Shown here piece after piece: positions 1-6,027 of a DNA stretch of 10,240 nucleotides. Source of the stretch: Candidatus Rifleibacteriota bacterium (GTDB lineage: Bacteria > Riflebacteria > Ozemobacteria > Ozemobacterales > Ozemobacteraceae); assembly GCA_029560455.1 (NCBI GenBank), contig JAKQKW010000262.1, positions 1 through 10,240 on the forward strand. The letters run 5' to 3'. Every line of letters begins with the position of its first letter. Within the stretch, counting starts at the first letter, position 1. The notes beneath the pieces are model-generated. The model was not told the origin of the DNA. It was given only the letters and a program-made list of their open reading frames with translations, and did no database searches. The translations under genes were made by a program, and so were the position numbers.

Positions 1-448
1 GAACCGCGACAAAAAGCACGAGAATACCCATACCGCCGAGAAACTGCGTATAACCGCGGTAGAAAAACATCGAGCTGTTGAGAATCGAAAAATCATACAG
101 AATCGTGGCTCCGGTGGTCGTAAAGCCACTCATAGACTCGAACAGGCTGTCAAAAAAGCCAAGCCCGAAACACATGTAGGGAATGGCGCCGGTCAGGGCA
201 ACGGCCAGCCAGCTGAAGCCGACTGCCGCCATGCCTTCGATGCGATTGAGGTCGTCGAAGTTCTGCTCACTGTGGGCACGCCAGGCAATTCTGCCAGCAA
301 GCAGCCCCGACAACATGCAAAGAAGAATGGCGAAAACCGAATCGTTCTGGCCGACCATTATTGCCACAAGAAGCGGAACGATCATAACTGCAGAAAAACC
401 CTGAACGATCAGGCCAATCACCGAAATGACGATACGGTAGCGAATCAT
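1..448 (-). CDS. trkH: Potassium uptake protein TrkH, N-terminal part (runs off the left edge)
   Basis: This is the membrane, ion-conducting subunit of the Trk K+ uptake system. Reverse-strand translation from the ATG at 448 is open to base 1 and gives 149 residues, about the first third of a typical 480-residue TrkH. It begins with two hydrophobic helices (residues about 5-30 and 37-53). A third helix follows (about 75-94), then the first P-loop, SMSGFTTTGAT (residues 105-115), whose SGFTTTG is the K+ selectivity-filter segment of the Trk/Ktr/HKT family. After it comes the family block RGYTQFLGGMGILVLF (131-146). The start lies 3 nt after the trkA stop, so the two are co-transcribed and probably translationally coupled. 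TrkA is the cytosolic gating partner. The rest of the gene lies outside the window. The hydrophobicity and filter motif are seen directly; transport function is from family knowledge. Confidence 0.93.
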   Translation of the reverse strand, partial: MIRYRIVISVIGLIVQGFSAVMIVPLLVAIMVGQNDSVFAILLCMLSGLLAGRIAWRAHSEQNFDDLNRIEGMAAVGFSWLAVALTGAIPYMCFGLGFFDSLFESMSGFTTTGATILYDFSILNSSMFFYRGYTQFLGGMGILVLFVAV

Positions 449-451
449 TGA

Positions 452-1828
452 TCAACCGCCATTTTCGGCTTCTTCTGCCGCAGCAGCATCTCTAACAATC
501 TGCACCAGGTAATCTGACAGGGTTTCACCCTGATCTTTGGCACAGAAAACCCGCAGATGATCTTTGCCCTTGATCTTGTCCTCGCCACCGGGAACGAGCG
601 TATGCCCGCCCCGCCTGATGGCCGCGATGATAACGCCTTCAGGAAGTTTCAGATCCATCAGGCGACTGGCCGGAAAGTCAGCCGGAACGACTATCTCGCG
701 AATCTCGGCCTTGCCCTTTTCAAAAATCGTAAATACATCGATGCTGTCATCGGAAATGTGCCGACTGACACTCTGAACCGCATTGAATTGAGAGCTTAGA
801 GCAACGTCGATACCGAGTTTTTCAAAAAATTCGATATTCTCAATTGAATGTGCTCTGGTGATGACTTTTTTTACATTGAGCATCTTGGCGTGCATCGACA
901 CGAAAAAGTTTCTCTCGTCGTTACCGGTGACCGCGACCAGACAGTCGCAATTCTCGACCTGCTGCGAACGCAGAAACGAAACGTCAGTTCCGTCGGCATG
1001 CATCACCATCACCCGGTCTGAGAGTCGTTCAGTCAGAAGCTGACACTGCGGCAACGACTTTTCAATGATCCTGATGCGGAAATTCGGGTAAACCTCGAGT
1101 GTTTTCGCAAGAATGTAGCCAACATTGCCACCACCGACAACTACGACATTTATGGACCTGGTATGTGAAGGATTGAAGCGATTCTCAATTTTGCGCATGC
1201 TTGCTTCATGCCCCATGAAGATGATCTTGTCATTGCGGTAGAGTGTCGTCATACCGCCAGGTATAATAACCTGATCATCGCGAAAAAGAGCAACTGCGAG
1301 GGCACCGCGGGGAATACCAAGGTCTTTGAGCTTTTTACCAATGGCACTGTCGCCAGTTTTCAGGCGAAATTCGAGCAATTTCAGGTCTTCGTGTTCGAAA
1401 ACTTTTACGTCGATTGCACCCGGAACAGCAAGAATCTGGGCGATATATTCACCCAGAAGCTTTTCAGGCCAGATCAGGCGGTCGATAACGAGGTGCTCGC
1501 CCAGTTCGCCGGCAAAGGTTTCGAAATAGTGCGCCTTGTTGACGAAGCAGAAGGTCTCGGCTTTGCCAAGCTGCTTAGCAGCCAGACAGGAAATTACATT
1601 AACCTCATCAGAATGGGCGCAGCCAATGAAAGCATCAGCTTCGGCAACTCGCGCTTCCTGCAAGACTGTCAGACTGGTCGGGTTTCCGTTTACTACCTGC
1701 AGATCAAGCTGCTCAAGCTGTTCAACTGCGTGCGGCAACGACTCGATGACATGAACATCATGTTCAGATGCCAGTGTTTTAGCAAAAAGGAGCCCGATTT
1801 CAGTGCCACCCGAAATTACAATTTTCAT
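452..1828 (-). CDS. trkA: Trk potassium system NAD-binding regulatory subunit TrkA
   Basis: This is a cytosolic protein that binds NAD(H)/nucleotide and gates TrkH. Its 458 residues match full-length TrkA, with two RCK units in tandem. RCK-N1 spans residues 1 to about 120, TrkA_C1 about 138-208, RCK-N2 about 226-345 and TrkA_C2 about 368-440. RCK-N2 has a canonical GxGxxG (GGGNVG, 232-237) and an acidic residue at the end of the second strand (E256). RCK-N1 is degenerate: the loop reads GGTEIG (7-12), with Thr where the central Gly should be, although E29 is retained. The ATG at 1828 has an AAAGGG ribosome-binding site about 8 nt upstream and a good promoter at 1861-1889. It is followed after 3 nt by trkH. 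Nucleotide binding by the first half may be weakened; that is inference. Confidence 0.95.
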   Translation of the reverse strand: MKIVISGGTEIGLLFAKTLASEHDVHVIESLPHAVEQLEQLDLQVVNGNPTSLTVLQEARVAEADAFIGCAHSDEVNVISCLAAKQLGKAETFCFVNKAHYFETFAGELGEHLVIDRLIWPEKLLGEYIAQILAVPGAIDVKVFEHEDLKLLEFRLKTGDSAIGKKLKDLGIPRGALAVALFRDDQVIIPGGMTTLYRNDKIIFMGHEASMRKIENRFNPSHTRSINVVVVGGGNVGYILAKTLEVYPNFRIRIIEKSLPQCQLLTERLSDRVMVMHADGTDVSFLRSQQVENCDCLVAVTGNDERNFFVSMHAKMLNVKKVITRAHSIENIEFFEKLGIDVALSSQFNAVQSVSRHISDDSIDVFTIFEKGKAEIREIVVPADFPASRLMDLKLPEGVIIAAIRRGGHTLVPGGEDKIKGKDHLRVFCAKDQGETLSDYLVQIVRDAAAAEEAENGG

Positions 1829-1860
1829 TGCTTCTGCCCTTTAAGGTAATTCAGGTGCTG

Positions 1861-1889
1861 ATTATAGCGCAGAAGTCTGAATTAACCAA
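1861..1889 (-). promoter_or_regulatory. Sigma-70-type promoter for trkA-trkH
   Basis: On the minus strand the -35 box is TTGGTT (1889-1884), then exactly 17 nt, then a perfect -10 box TATAAT (1866-1861). Transcription would start near 1854, giving a leader of about 26 nt with the AAAGGG ribosome-binding site. The -35 box directly abuts the stop codon of the upstream gene (1890-1892), so trkAH can be transcribed independently of the thyX operon. Two 7-bp inverted repeats interleave around the -10 box: 1848-1854 with 1877-1883, and 1831-1837 with 1869-1875. They could mark an operator. Confidence 0.75.
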
Positions 1890-2975
1890 CTATTTGAATA
1901 CCGGGAAATAACCGCAGTTTCTGGCTAGCAGACCGCGCTGATGGAATTCTGCCATCAATGCGTCGAATTTCGCCTTGTCTTCTGGCAGAATCAGCTCGAT
2001 TATCACAATCGTATCCCAGGGTTTGTCGACGAAATTGAGGTTATGAATATCGGTAATCTCAAGCCGATGATCGCGCATGAAGGCAACGATATCGTAGATA
2101 TGCTCACTGCCACGATGCAATGGGCACATTACCGCTGTTTTTATGCCGGGGCGATATTCATTGCCGGCACCAGCAGAGAGGGTCAGAAACTTGACCCGAG
2201 GCACCTGCTCAGATTTAAGGCCGGTCTTGATAACCACAAGATTCTGATAGGTGTCTACCAGCTTCGAAGGCAGTATTGCAGCAACCGGGTTGACACTTTC
2301 AAGGTTTTCGCAGACCTCTGACATGCTGCGACAGATCTTGATTTTGAGATCAAACGACAGGGTAATGAAAAACTGCCGCATCAGCCGCAGAGTTTCGCTG
2401 GTAACACAGATTTCGTTGGCTTCTGACAGGTCTCTGGCACTGTTGCTTACCAGACTGAACTCAGGTGTAAAATTGTATTCTTCGACAATGCCGAGCTTGC
2501 CCGAAAGCATTGTTTCAACCAGTGCCAGACGGTCAGGTGAATGTTCAGGTGTGAAAGAGGCAAAACCCAGATTTTTCGGGCTCTTGCCAAGTTCGATACA
2601 GAAGTCGTCAAAATTGTCGACGGCGACAATATCAGCACTCTGCCCGAAACGCGACAGGGCAGCGTCATAAAACCAGCCGTTTCTTTCGCCGAGAACGGCA
2701 ATGCGGCCCTGTTCCTGGGCGGCGCGGCAGGTTGAGACAACTTCGACAAAAATGTTTTCGAGACTCTGCCGGTTAAGGCCACCGAGGTTGTAGCGATCGA
2801 GGTTTTTGAATACATCAGCTTCACGGATCGGCGCAAAACAGGCCTCAAAACCAGAAGCACGCTTAACCCCGCCAATTTCGCGGGCAAGATCGATACGCTG
2901 CCTTATCAGCTCGATAAGACCCTGATCGATCCGGTCAAGATTCTTTCTCAGTTCCTCCAGAGTTCTGCTGGTCAT
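1890..2975 (-). CDS. Chorismate mutase fused to a degenerate prephenate-dehydratase-like and ACT region
   Basis: The protein has 361 residues laid out like a PheA P-protein. The AroQ-type chorismate mutase domain (about 5-88) keeps the positions matching the E. coli active site: R10, R27, K38, R51, E52 and Q87. A48 sits where E. coli has Asp48. Residues about 91-266 follow the outline of prephenate dehydratase: an IAVLGERNGWFYDAAL start, then SFTPEHS where the family has PIENS. The catalytic TRF motif is replaced by VKF (261-263). The C-terminal ACT-like region (about 278-361) lacks the ESRP motif that binds phenylalanine and has HNLN (311-314) instead. I therefore expect mutase activity but doubt the dehydratase and normal Phe feedback. 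The ATG at 2975 follows an AGAGGA ribosome-binding site and lies inside thyX (41-bp overlap). That start is needed to include the first active-site Arg. A remote alternative is a divergent but working PheA. Confidence 0.8.
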   Translation of the reverse strand: MTSRTLEELRKNLDRIDQGLIELIRQRIDLAREIGGVKRASGFEACFAPIREADVFKNLDRYNLGGLNRQSLENIFVEVVSTCRAAQEQGRIAVLGERNGWFYDAALSRFGQSADIVAVDNFDDFCIELGKSPKNLGFASFTPEHSPDRLALVETMLSGKLGIVEEYNFTPEFSLVSNSARDLSEANEICVTSETLRLMRQFFITLSFDLKIKICRSMSEVCENLESVNPVAAILPSKLVDTYQNLVVIKTGLKSEQVPRVKFLTLSAGAGNEYRPGIKTAVMCPLHRGSEHIYDIVAFMRDHRLEITDIHNLNFVDKPWDTIVIIELILPEDKAKFDALMAEFHQRGLLARNCGYFPVFK

Positions 2976-3675
2976 TTCTGTTCATCCTCTTCTGCATGGA
3001 TTTGTATTGCGGGCATTGTGCATCGTTCTCACGACAATAGGGCATGGTTGCGAACTGGCACGGCGCCCCGGCACTTTTAAAAATCTGCGGCGCCACCTGG
3101 CGCACGGCTTTGAGCATGTCAAAGGCCAGTTGCCTGATTTCCCATTGGGCTTTGATGCAGCAGCGCTGCTCAAAAAAATTAAAAAGGCTGCGGGCATTCA
3201 TCGTAAAAACAAGTTTGGTCTCGATGGCGTTGGGAAAAATGTAACGCGCATCTTCGGGGGCAACACCGGCATTAACCATGGTGCGATAGGCCTCGAGCGT
3301 ATGATGCATGGCCTGGTCAAAAATTTTCTGCGCTTCTTCATTCTTCGCCACCGAGGGTGGCACGATATAAGGGAGCGTCGGCACCTTCATGTAATTGACG
3401 TAGCGCTGGCTTTCCTGGGAATAGGAAGCAATACGGTGCCGCACCAGCTGATGCGACAGGGCGCGCGAAATGCCGTCGGCACTGAAGGTAAAGTCAGCAT
3501 GCTCGAATGGGGAAAGGTGGTTGCGCTGCCTGAGAAAACCGAGCAGGCGCTCGATTTCGTCACCGGTCAGGTGCTCTTCGATATCATCAGCAGCTCGAGC
3601 TGAATAACAGCGCCGCGCCGCGAGAGCAACCAGGCGGTCAGGGTCGGGAGTGTGGCGAAGCAGCAGCAGTGTCAA
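2935..3675 (-). CDS. thyX: Flavin-dependent thymidylate synthase ThyX
   Basis: ThyX makes dTMP from dUMP with methylene-tetrahydrofolate as carbon donor and FAD/NADPH as reductant, in the cytosol. Its 246 residues fit the family. The ThyX signature RHRxxSxxxxSxR is complete as RHRIASYSQESQR (79-91). It is preceded by SPFEHADFTF (55-64) and followed by the substrate-binding block NARSLFNFFEQRCCIKAQWEIR (160-181, shown here only as a landmark), which carries the conserved Arg and the AQWEIR ending. The start is TTG at 3675, chosen because AAGGA lies 8 nt upstream and the protein begins at the usual place. The C-terminal tail after about 225 is polar and runs 41 bp into the chorismate mutase gene, implying translational coupling. 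I found no convincing promoter between it and the terminator at 3824. A BIME-like repeat occupies most of its leader. Confidence 0.95.
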   Translation of the reverse strand: MTLLLLRHTPDPDRLVALAARRCYSARAADDIEEHLTGDEIERLLGFLRQRNHLSPFEHADFTFSADGISRALSHQLVRHRIASYSQESQRYVNYMKVPTLPYIVPPSVAKNEEAQKIFDQAMHHTLEAYRTMVNAGVAPEDARYIFPNAIETKLVFTMNARSLFNFFEQRCCIKAQWEIRQLAFDMLKAVRQVAPQIFKSAGAPCQFATMPYCRENDAQCPQYKSMQKRMNRNDQQNSGGTEKES

Positions 3676-3704
3676 AGCCTTTTTCCTTCGTTTGCAGAGT
3701 TCTC

Positions 3705-3770
3705 TGTCATTCCCGCGGAAGCTGGAATCTCACGCACATCGGCCTGGAGCCTGCCTCCGCAGGCATGACA
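3705..3770. repeat. BIME-like pair of palindromic repeat units
   Basis: The outer ends form an 18-bp inverted repeat (3705-3722 with 3753-3770, 15 of 18 matching) beginning TGTCAT. Each half also folds by itself. The left half forms ATTCCCGC-GGAA-GCTGGAAT (3709-3728, one mismatch) and the right half GCCTGC-CTCC-GCAGGC (3749-3764, perfect). The left half matches 22 of 26 bases of a second copy at 9522-9547. This layout, two inverted hairpin units about 20 bp apart, is that of REP/BIME elements. It lies in the leader of thyX and downstream of the rpmE terminator. No transposase is present in the window. Confidence 0.65.
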
Positions 3771-3820
3771 TACAAATTACCCATTTTTGAGCTCATATGC
3801 GAAAGTGGATCAGGTCGAGC

Positions 3821-3862
3821 AAAAATCTGCTGCCCGACTCATCAGGGTTCGGGCAGCAGATT
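3821..3862 (-). terminator. Rho-independent terminator of the activator-comFB-STAS-rpmE operon
   Basis: A perfect 14-bp stem pairs 3849-3862 with 3824-3837 around an 11-nt loop. Read on the minus strand, the stem is followed by a short T run (3825-3821). It lies 23 bp after the rpmE stop codon, so it closes that operon and separates it from thyX. Confidence 0.9.
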
Positions 3863-3885
3863 CTCATACTACTGATTCAACCAGC

Positions 3886-4164
3886 TTATTCAGCTTTAGC
3901 TTCAGTCTTTTCAGCTTTGGCGACCTTTTTGGTCTTCTTGGCGGCTTCGGCTTCGGCAGCTTTCTTCTGGGTTTCAAGTTTGGCTTTGAATCTTTCAACG
4001 CGGCCGGTGGTGTCAACGAAACGCTGAGTACCGGTGAAGAAAGGATGGCAGCCAGAGCAGACTTCAACCTTCAGCTCAGCTGAGGTTGACAGGGTGGCAA
4101 AAGAGTTGCCACAGGCGCAGGTAACGTTGATCAGGTTGGTTTTGGGGTGGACGTTCTGTTTCAT
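3886..4164 (-). CDS. rpmE: 50S ribosomal protein L31, zinc-binding type, with Lys/Ala-rich tail
   Basis: L31 is a small protein of the large ribosomal subunit near the central protuberance, bridging toward the small subunit. The N-terminal MKQNVHPK and the four zinc ligands C16, C18, C36 and C39 (CAC and CSGCHPF blocks) identify the zinc-binding (C+) type. The usual core ends with [15 protein letters not shown] (46-60). The protein is 92 residues, longer than the usual 65-75. The extra C-terminal part (about 62-92) is a low-complexity Lys/Ala/Glu tail, probably disordered or helical and suited to rRNA contact. AGGAG lies about 10 nt before the ATG at 4164. It is the last gene of its operon, 15 nt after the STAS gene, and is followed by the terminator. 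Confidence 0.95.
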   Translation of the reverse strand: MKQNVHPKTNLINVTCACGNSFATLSTSAELKVEVCSGCHPFFTGTQRFVDTTGRVERFKAKLETQKKAAEAEAAKKTKKVAKAEKTEAKAE

Positions 4165-4179
4165 TTCCGGGGTCTCCTG

Positions 4180-4542
4180 TTAAAATTCTTTCGAAGCTTC
4201 TTCAAGGCTGTCATAAGTTTTGATGATATGCTGCAGTTGAATAAGCTGGAAAATACCATAGATATAGGAATTAAGACTGATCAGAACCAGTTCTCCGCCG
4301 GCATCACGCAGCTTTTTGAGCGTGCCGATAAAAAAGCCAAGTCCTGAAGAATCTATGTAATTGGTTCTTTCGAGATCGAGAACCACTTTTACCTTGTTTT
4401 CGTCAACCAGCTTCTGAATCTGTTCTTTGGCTACCGGCAGTGTCCACATGTCGAGATCACCAATCAGCGACAGAACAACATAACCCTTGGTAGCATCTTT
4501 TCTTTCGAAGCTCAGTTTAACCTTTTCATTCTGTTCGGTCAT
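4180..4542 (-). CDS. STAS-domain anti-sigma-factor antagonist (SpoIIAA/RsbV-like)
   Basis: This is a stand-alone STAS protein of 120 residues. Family members bind a HPK-like kinase/anti-sigma factor and are switched off by serine phosphorylation. Visible features are the opening strands (GYVVLSLIGDLDMWTLP, about 20-36), then VVLDLERTNYIDSSGLGFFIG (landmarks at about 53-73). The DSSG loop at 64-67 matches the phosphorylation loop of SpoIIAA, with S65 as the likely phosphosite. I start it at the ATG at 4542 because GGAGG lies just upstream. A longer version from TTG at 4575 would overlap the comFB stop but would read through that ribosome-binding site. No partner kinase or phosphatase gene is in the window. 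Its neighbours, ComFB and a sigma-54 activator, suggest a signalling role rather than a simple general stress switch; that is inference. Confidence 0.9.
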   Translation of the reverse strand: MTEQNEKVKLSFERKDATKGYVVLSLIGDLDMWTLPVAKEQIQKLVDENKVKVVLDLERTNYIDSSGLGFFIGTLKKLRDAGGELVLISLNSYIYGIFQLIQLQHIIKTYDSLEEASKEF

Positions 4543-4571
4543 TTCATCCTCCACGGGGAAGTATGGCACAA

Positions 4572-4850
4572 TCAACTGTGCCGGGGTCTGCTGCGCACAA
4601 CCTCAATGGCCTTGCAAACCGCCATGGTGACATTTGCCTGCCATTGAGAAGATTCAAGATCAACATTGGTAACAGCGTTACCAATGTTGGTTACGACATA
4701 TTTGGGTGGAAGCGAATTGAGAGCCAGTGCCAGGATATCGAGCGTGCAGCGCGGGCAATTGCACGCGGTTTCGCCGCTTTTGCCGAGCATCTGCTGCGTC
4801 ACCTGTCTGACAACGCTTTCCATTTTGTTAATCAGTATAATTTCGTCCAT
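4572..4850 (-). CDS. comFB: ComFB-family protein (late competence protein ComFB domain)
   Basis: The 92 residues match the ComFB domain over nearly their whole length. The N-terminal helix MDEIILINKMESVVRQVTQQ is followed by CNCPRCTLDILALALNSLPP (30-49) and KYVVT. C30, C32 and C35 form the family's cysteine cluster, and C79 is a possible fourth zinc ligand. In Bacillus the gene lies in the comF operon without an essential role. Recent work in cyanobacteria reports ComFB-type proteins as cyclic-dinucleotide (c-di-GMP, c-di-AMP) receptors. AGAGGA lies 6 nt before the ATG at 4850. The gene sits 18 nt after the sigma-54 activator and 29 nt before the STAS gene. I see no competence genes here, so the second-messenger role is the more attractive guess, but it is inference. 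Confidence 0.85.
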   Translation of the reverse strand: MDEIILINKMESVVRQVTQQMLGKSGETACNCPRCTLDILALALNSLPPKYVVTNIGNAVTNVDLESSQWQANVTMAVCKAIEVVRSRPRHS

Positions 4851-4868
4851 TTGTTCCTCTGCTTCTGT

Positions 4869-5792
4869 TCAGCCAAGTTTGGTTCTGAGCGTTTTCGGGT
4901 CGATATTCAGAAGCCGGGCAGCCTTGAGCTTGTTGCCGCCGGCATACTCGAGAACCTTTTTGACATACATGCGTTCCATCTCAGCCAGTGTATAGATGCG
5001 GTCTTCTTCGAGATTTTCGCTGCCGGTCGCCGAAGGCTGCCTGATTTTTTCAGGAAAATCTTCAGACTCGATCGCCGAAGACTTCGACAGAACTACAGCC
5101 CGCTCGATCACATTGCGCAACTCTCTGACATTGCCTGGCCAGGCATAGTTAAGAAGCGTCTGCAGTGCCTGGCGACTTACCTTGAGATCTGGTTTGTTGT
5201 ATTTGAGAGCAAACTCGGCAACAAAAGCCTCGACAATCTCAGGCACGTCTTCCATGCGCTCACGCAGCGGCGGAATATGAATCTCGACCACATTGAGACG
5301 ATAGTAGAGATCTTCACGAAAGCGGCCCCTCTTTATCTCTTCAAGCAGATTTTTGTTGGTGGCGGCGAGAATACGCACATCAACCTTGATGGTGTTGTTG
5401 CCGCCGATCCTTTCAAATTCCTGTTCCTGAAGGACTCTGAGGAGTTTCGTCTGCGTCATCATCGACATGTCGCCAATTTCGTCGAGAAACAGCGACCCGC
5501 CGTCGGCGCGTTCAAAACAGCCTTCCTGGCGACTTACCGCGCCGGTGAAGGCCCCACGTTCATGCCCAAACATTTGACTTTCAAGGAGCTCTGAAGGTAT
5601 TGCCGCACAGTTCATTTTCAGAAACGGCTTTACCTTGCGCGGACTCTGCTGCAGAATGGTTTCGGCAACCATTTCTTTACCAGTGCCGCTTTCGCCGGTA
5701 ATCAAAACCGTAACATCGTTTCCAGCCACTTTCGACACCAGATCAAGAACATCTTTGATCGCGTCGCTCGAACCGATTATTTTTGCTTTCAT
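4869..5792 (-). CDS. Sigma-54-dependent transcriptional activator lacking an N-terminal sensory domain
   Basis: This is a AAA+ enhancer-binding protein of 307 residues. Walker A is GESGTGKE (33-40), the sigma-54 contact loop GAFTGA is intact (80-85), and Walker B is GGSLFLDE (98-105). Sensor I is ATN (144-146), the arginine-finger region is FREDLYYRL (158-166), and sensor II is WPGNVREL (218-225). A Fis-type helix-turn-helix closes the protein (about 285-306, ending NIDPKTLRTKL). The AAA+ core starts only 5 residues in, so there is no receiver, GAF or PAS domain, as in PspF. Such proteins are usually controlled by a separate protein, and the two genes behind it (ComFB and STAS) are candidates. 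The ATG at 5792 has only a weak ribosome-binding site (GGAAT/AAGG), and the leader is strongly folded. The target promoters cannot be told from here. Confidence 0.93.
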   Translation of the reverse strand: MKAKIIGSSDAIKDVLDLVSKVAGNDVTVLITGESGTGKEMVAETILQQSPRKVKPFLKMNCAAIPSELLESQMFGHERGAFTGAVSRQEGCFERADGGSLFLDEIGDMSMMTQTKLLRVLQEQEFERIGGNNTIKVDVRILAATNKNLLEEIKRGRFREDLYYRLNVVEIHIPPLRERMEDVPEIVEAFVAEFALKYNKPDLKVSRQALQTLLNYAWPGNVRELRNVIERAVVLSKSSAIESEDFPEKIRQPSATGSENLEEDRIYTLAEMERMYVKKVLEYAGGNKLKAARLLNIDPKTLRTKLG

Positions 5793-5820
5793 ATTCCGGC
5801 AAAACCTTAAAGAATGAGCT

Positions 5821-5866
5821 TGAGCCTTTTCCGGGCGTTTCTGCCCCGGAACATAACCCCGGCTCA
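5821..5866 (-). promoter_or_regulatory. Structured RNA leader of the sigma-54 activator operon
   Basis: Read on the minus strand, an outer helix TGAGCC/GGCTCA pairs 5866-5861 with 5826-5821. It encloses a 9-nt bulge (GGGGTTATG, 5860-5852), then an inner helix TTCCGGG/CCCGGAA (5851-5845 with 5835-5829) with an 8-nt loop plus one unpaired base, and two A's before the closing strand. The last ten bases, GAAAAGGCTC (5831-5822), are identical to those ending the leader of the divergent RRM gene. They end 29 nt before the start codon. A further 5-bp hairpin (5879-5875 with 5869-5865) lies at the probable 5' end. It could be an attenuator or a ligand- or protein-binding element; I do not recognise it as a named riboswitch. 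Confidence 0.55.
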
Positions 5867-5879
5867 GTCGTACTGACTG

Positions 5880-5908
5880 ATGTTAGCATAGCGTCTGTTG
5901 ATAGTCAA
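5880..5908 (-). promoter_or_regulatory. Sigma-70-type promoter for the activator-comFB-STAS-rpmE operon
   Basis: On the minus strand the -35 box is TTGACT (5908-5903), the spacer is 17 nt, and the -10 box is TAACAT (5885-5880). Transcription would begin near 5873, giving a leader of about 80 nt that contains the folded element at 5866-5821. It is the best promoter match in the divergent region. Confidence 0.65.
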
Positions 5909-5952
5909 GAACTCTCAGAGGCAGCAGCAATTCTGCAAACCTGTCGTTTTTG

Positions 5953-5980
5953 TGTACCGGAATCGGTACAACATTTTTTT
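5953..5980 (+). promoter_or_regulatory. Orphan hairpin followed by a T run (terminator or operator)
   Basis: A perfect 7-bp stem TGTACCG/CGGTACA (5953-5959 with 5964-5970) with a GAAT loop is followed three bases later by seven T's (5974-5980). On the plus strand this is the form of a weak intrinsic terminator, yet no plus-strand gene lies upstream. It could end a short RNA, block antisense transcription into the RRM promoter, or be a repressor operator between the two divergent promoters. Confidence 0.45.
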
Positions 5981-5991
5981 ATCTCAGGGGC

Positions 5992-6020
5992 TTGCTTTTT
6001 GAAAATGTCTGCGAGAGAAT
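5992..6020 (+). promoter_or_regulatory. Probable promoter of the RRM gene
   Basis: The -35 box TTGCTT (5992-5997), a 17-nt spacer and the -10 box GAGAAT (6015-6020) would start transcription near 6027, exactly where the leader fold begins. An overlapping alternative, TTGAAA (5999-6004) with AATAAA (6022-6027), would start inside that fold. Both are imperfect matches. Confidence 0.4.
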
Positions 6021-6027
6021 GAATAAA

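Noticed and set aside
1208..1849. 213-codon open frame on the plus strand
   Set aside because: It is antisense to trkA, has no recognisable domain, and is explained by the base composition of the trkA codons.
2447..2887. 146-codon open frame on the minus strand
   Set aside because: It is an out-of-frame reading inside the chorismate mutase gene with no domain and no ribosome-binding site. A frameshifted gene was considered but the mutase frame is continuous.
3007..3603. 198-codon open frame on the plus strand
   Set aside because: It is antisense to thyX, which has a complete signature motif; no independent support.
3676..3823. Promoter for thyX
   Set aside because: Pairs such as TTGCTC with CATATG, or TTCGCA with TAATTT, fit the consensus poorly on one or both boxes. 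The operon must have a promoter here, but I cannot place it.
4572..4850. A DNA-uptake (competence) locus based on comFB
   Set aside because: No comFA, comFC, comEA or pilus genes are nearby. The neighbours are regulatory, so competence is not supported.
4563..5594. 343-codon open frame on the plus strand
   Set aside because: It lies opposite the sigma-54 activator and comFB genes, whose motifs are unmistakable. The plus-strand translation has no family pattern and looks like the mirror of a coding strand.
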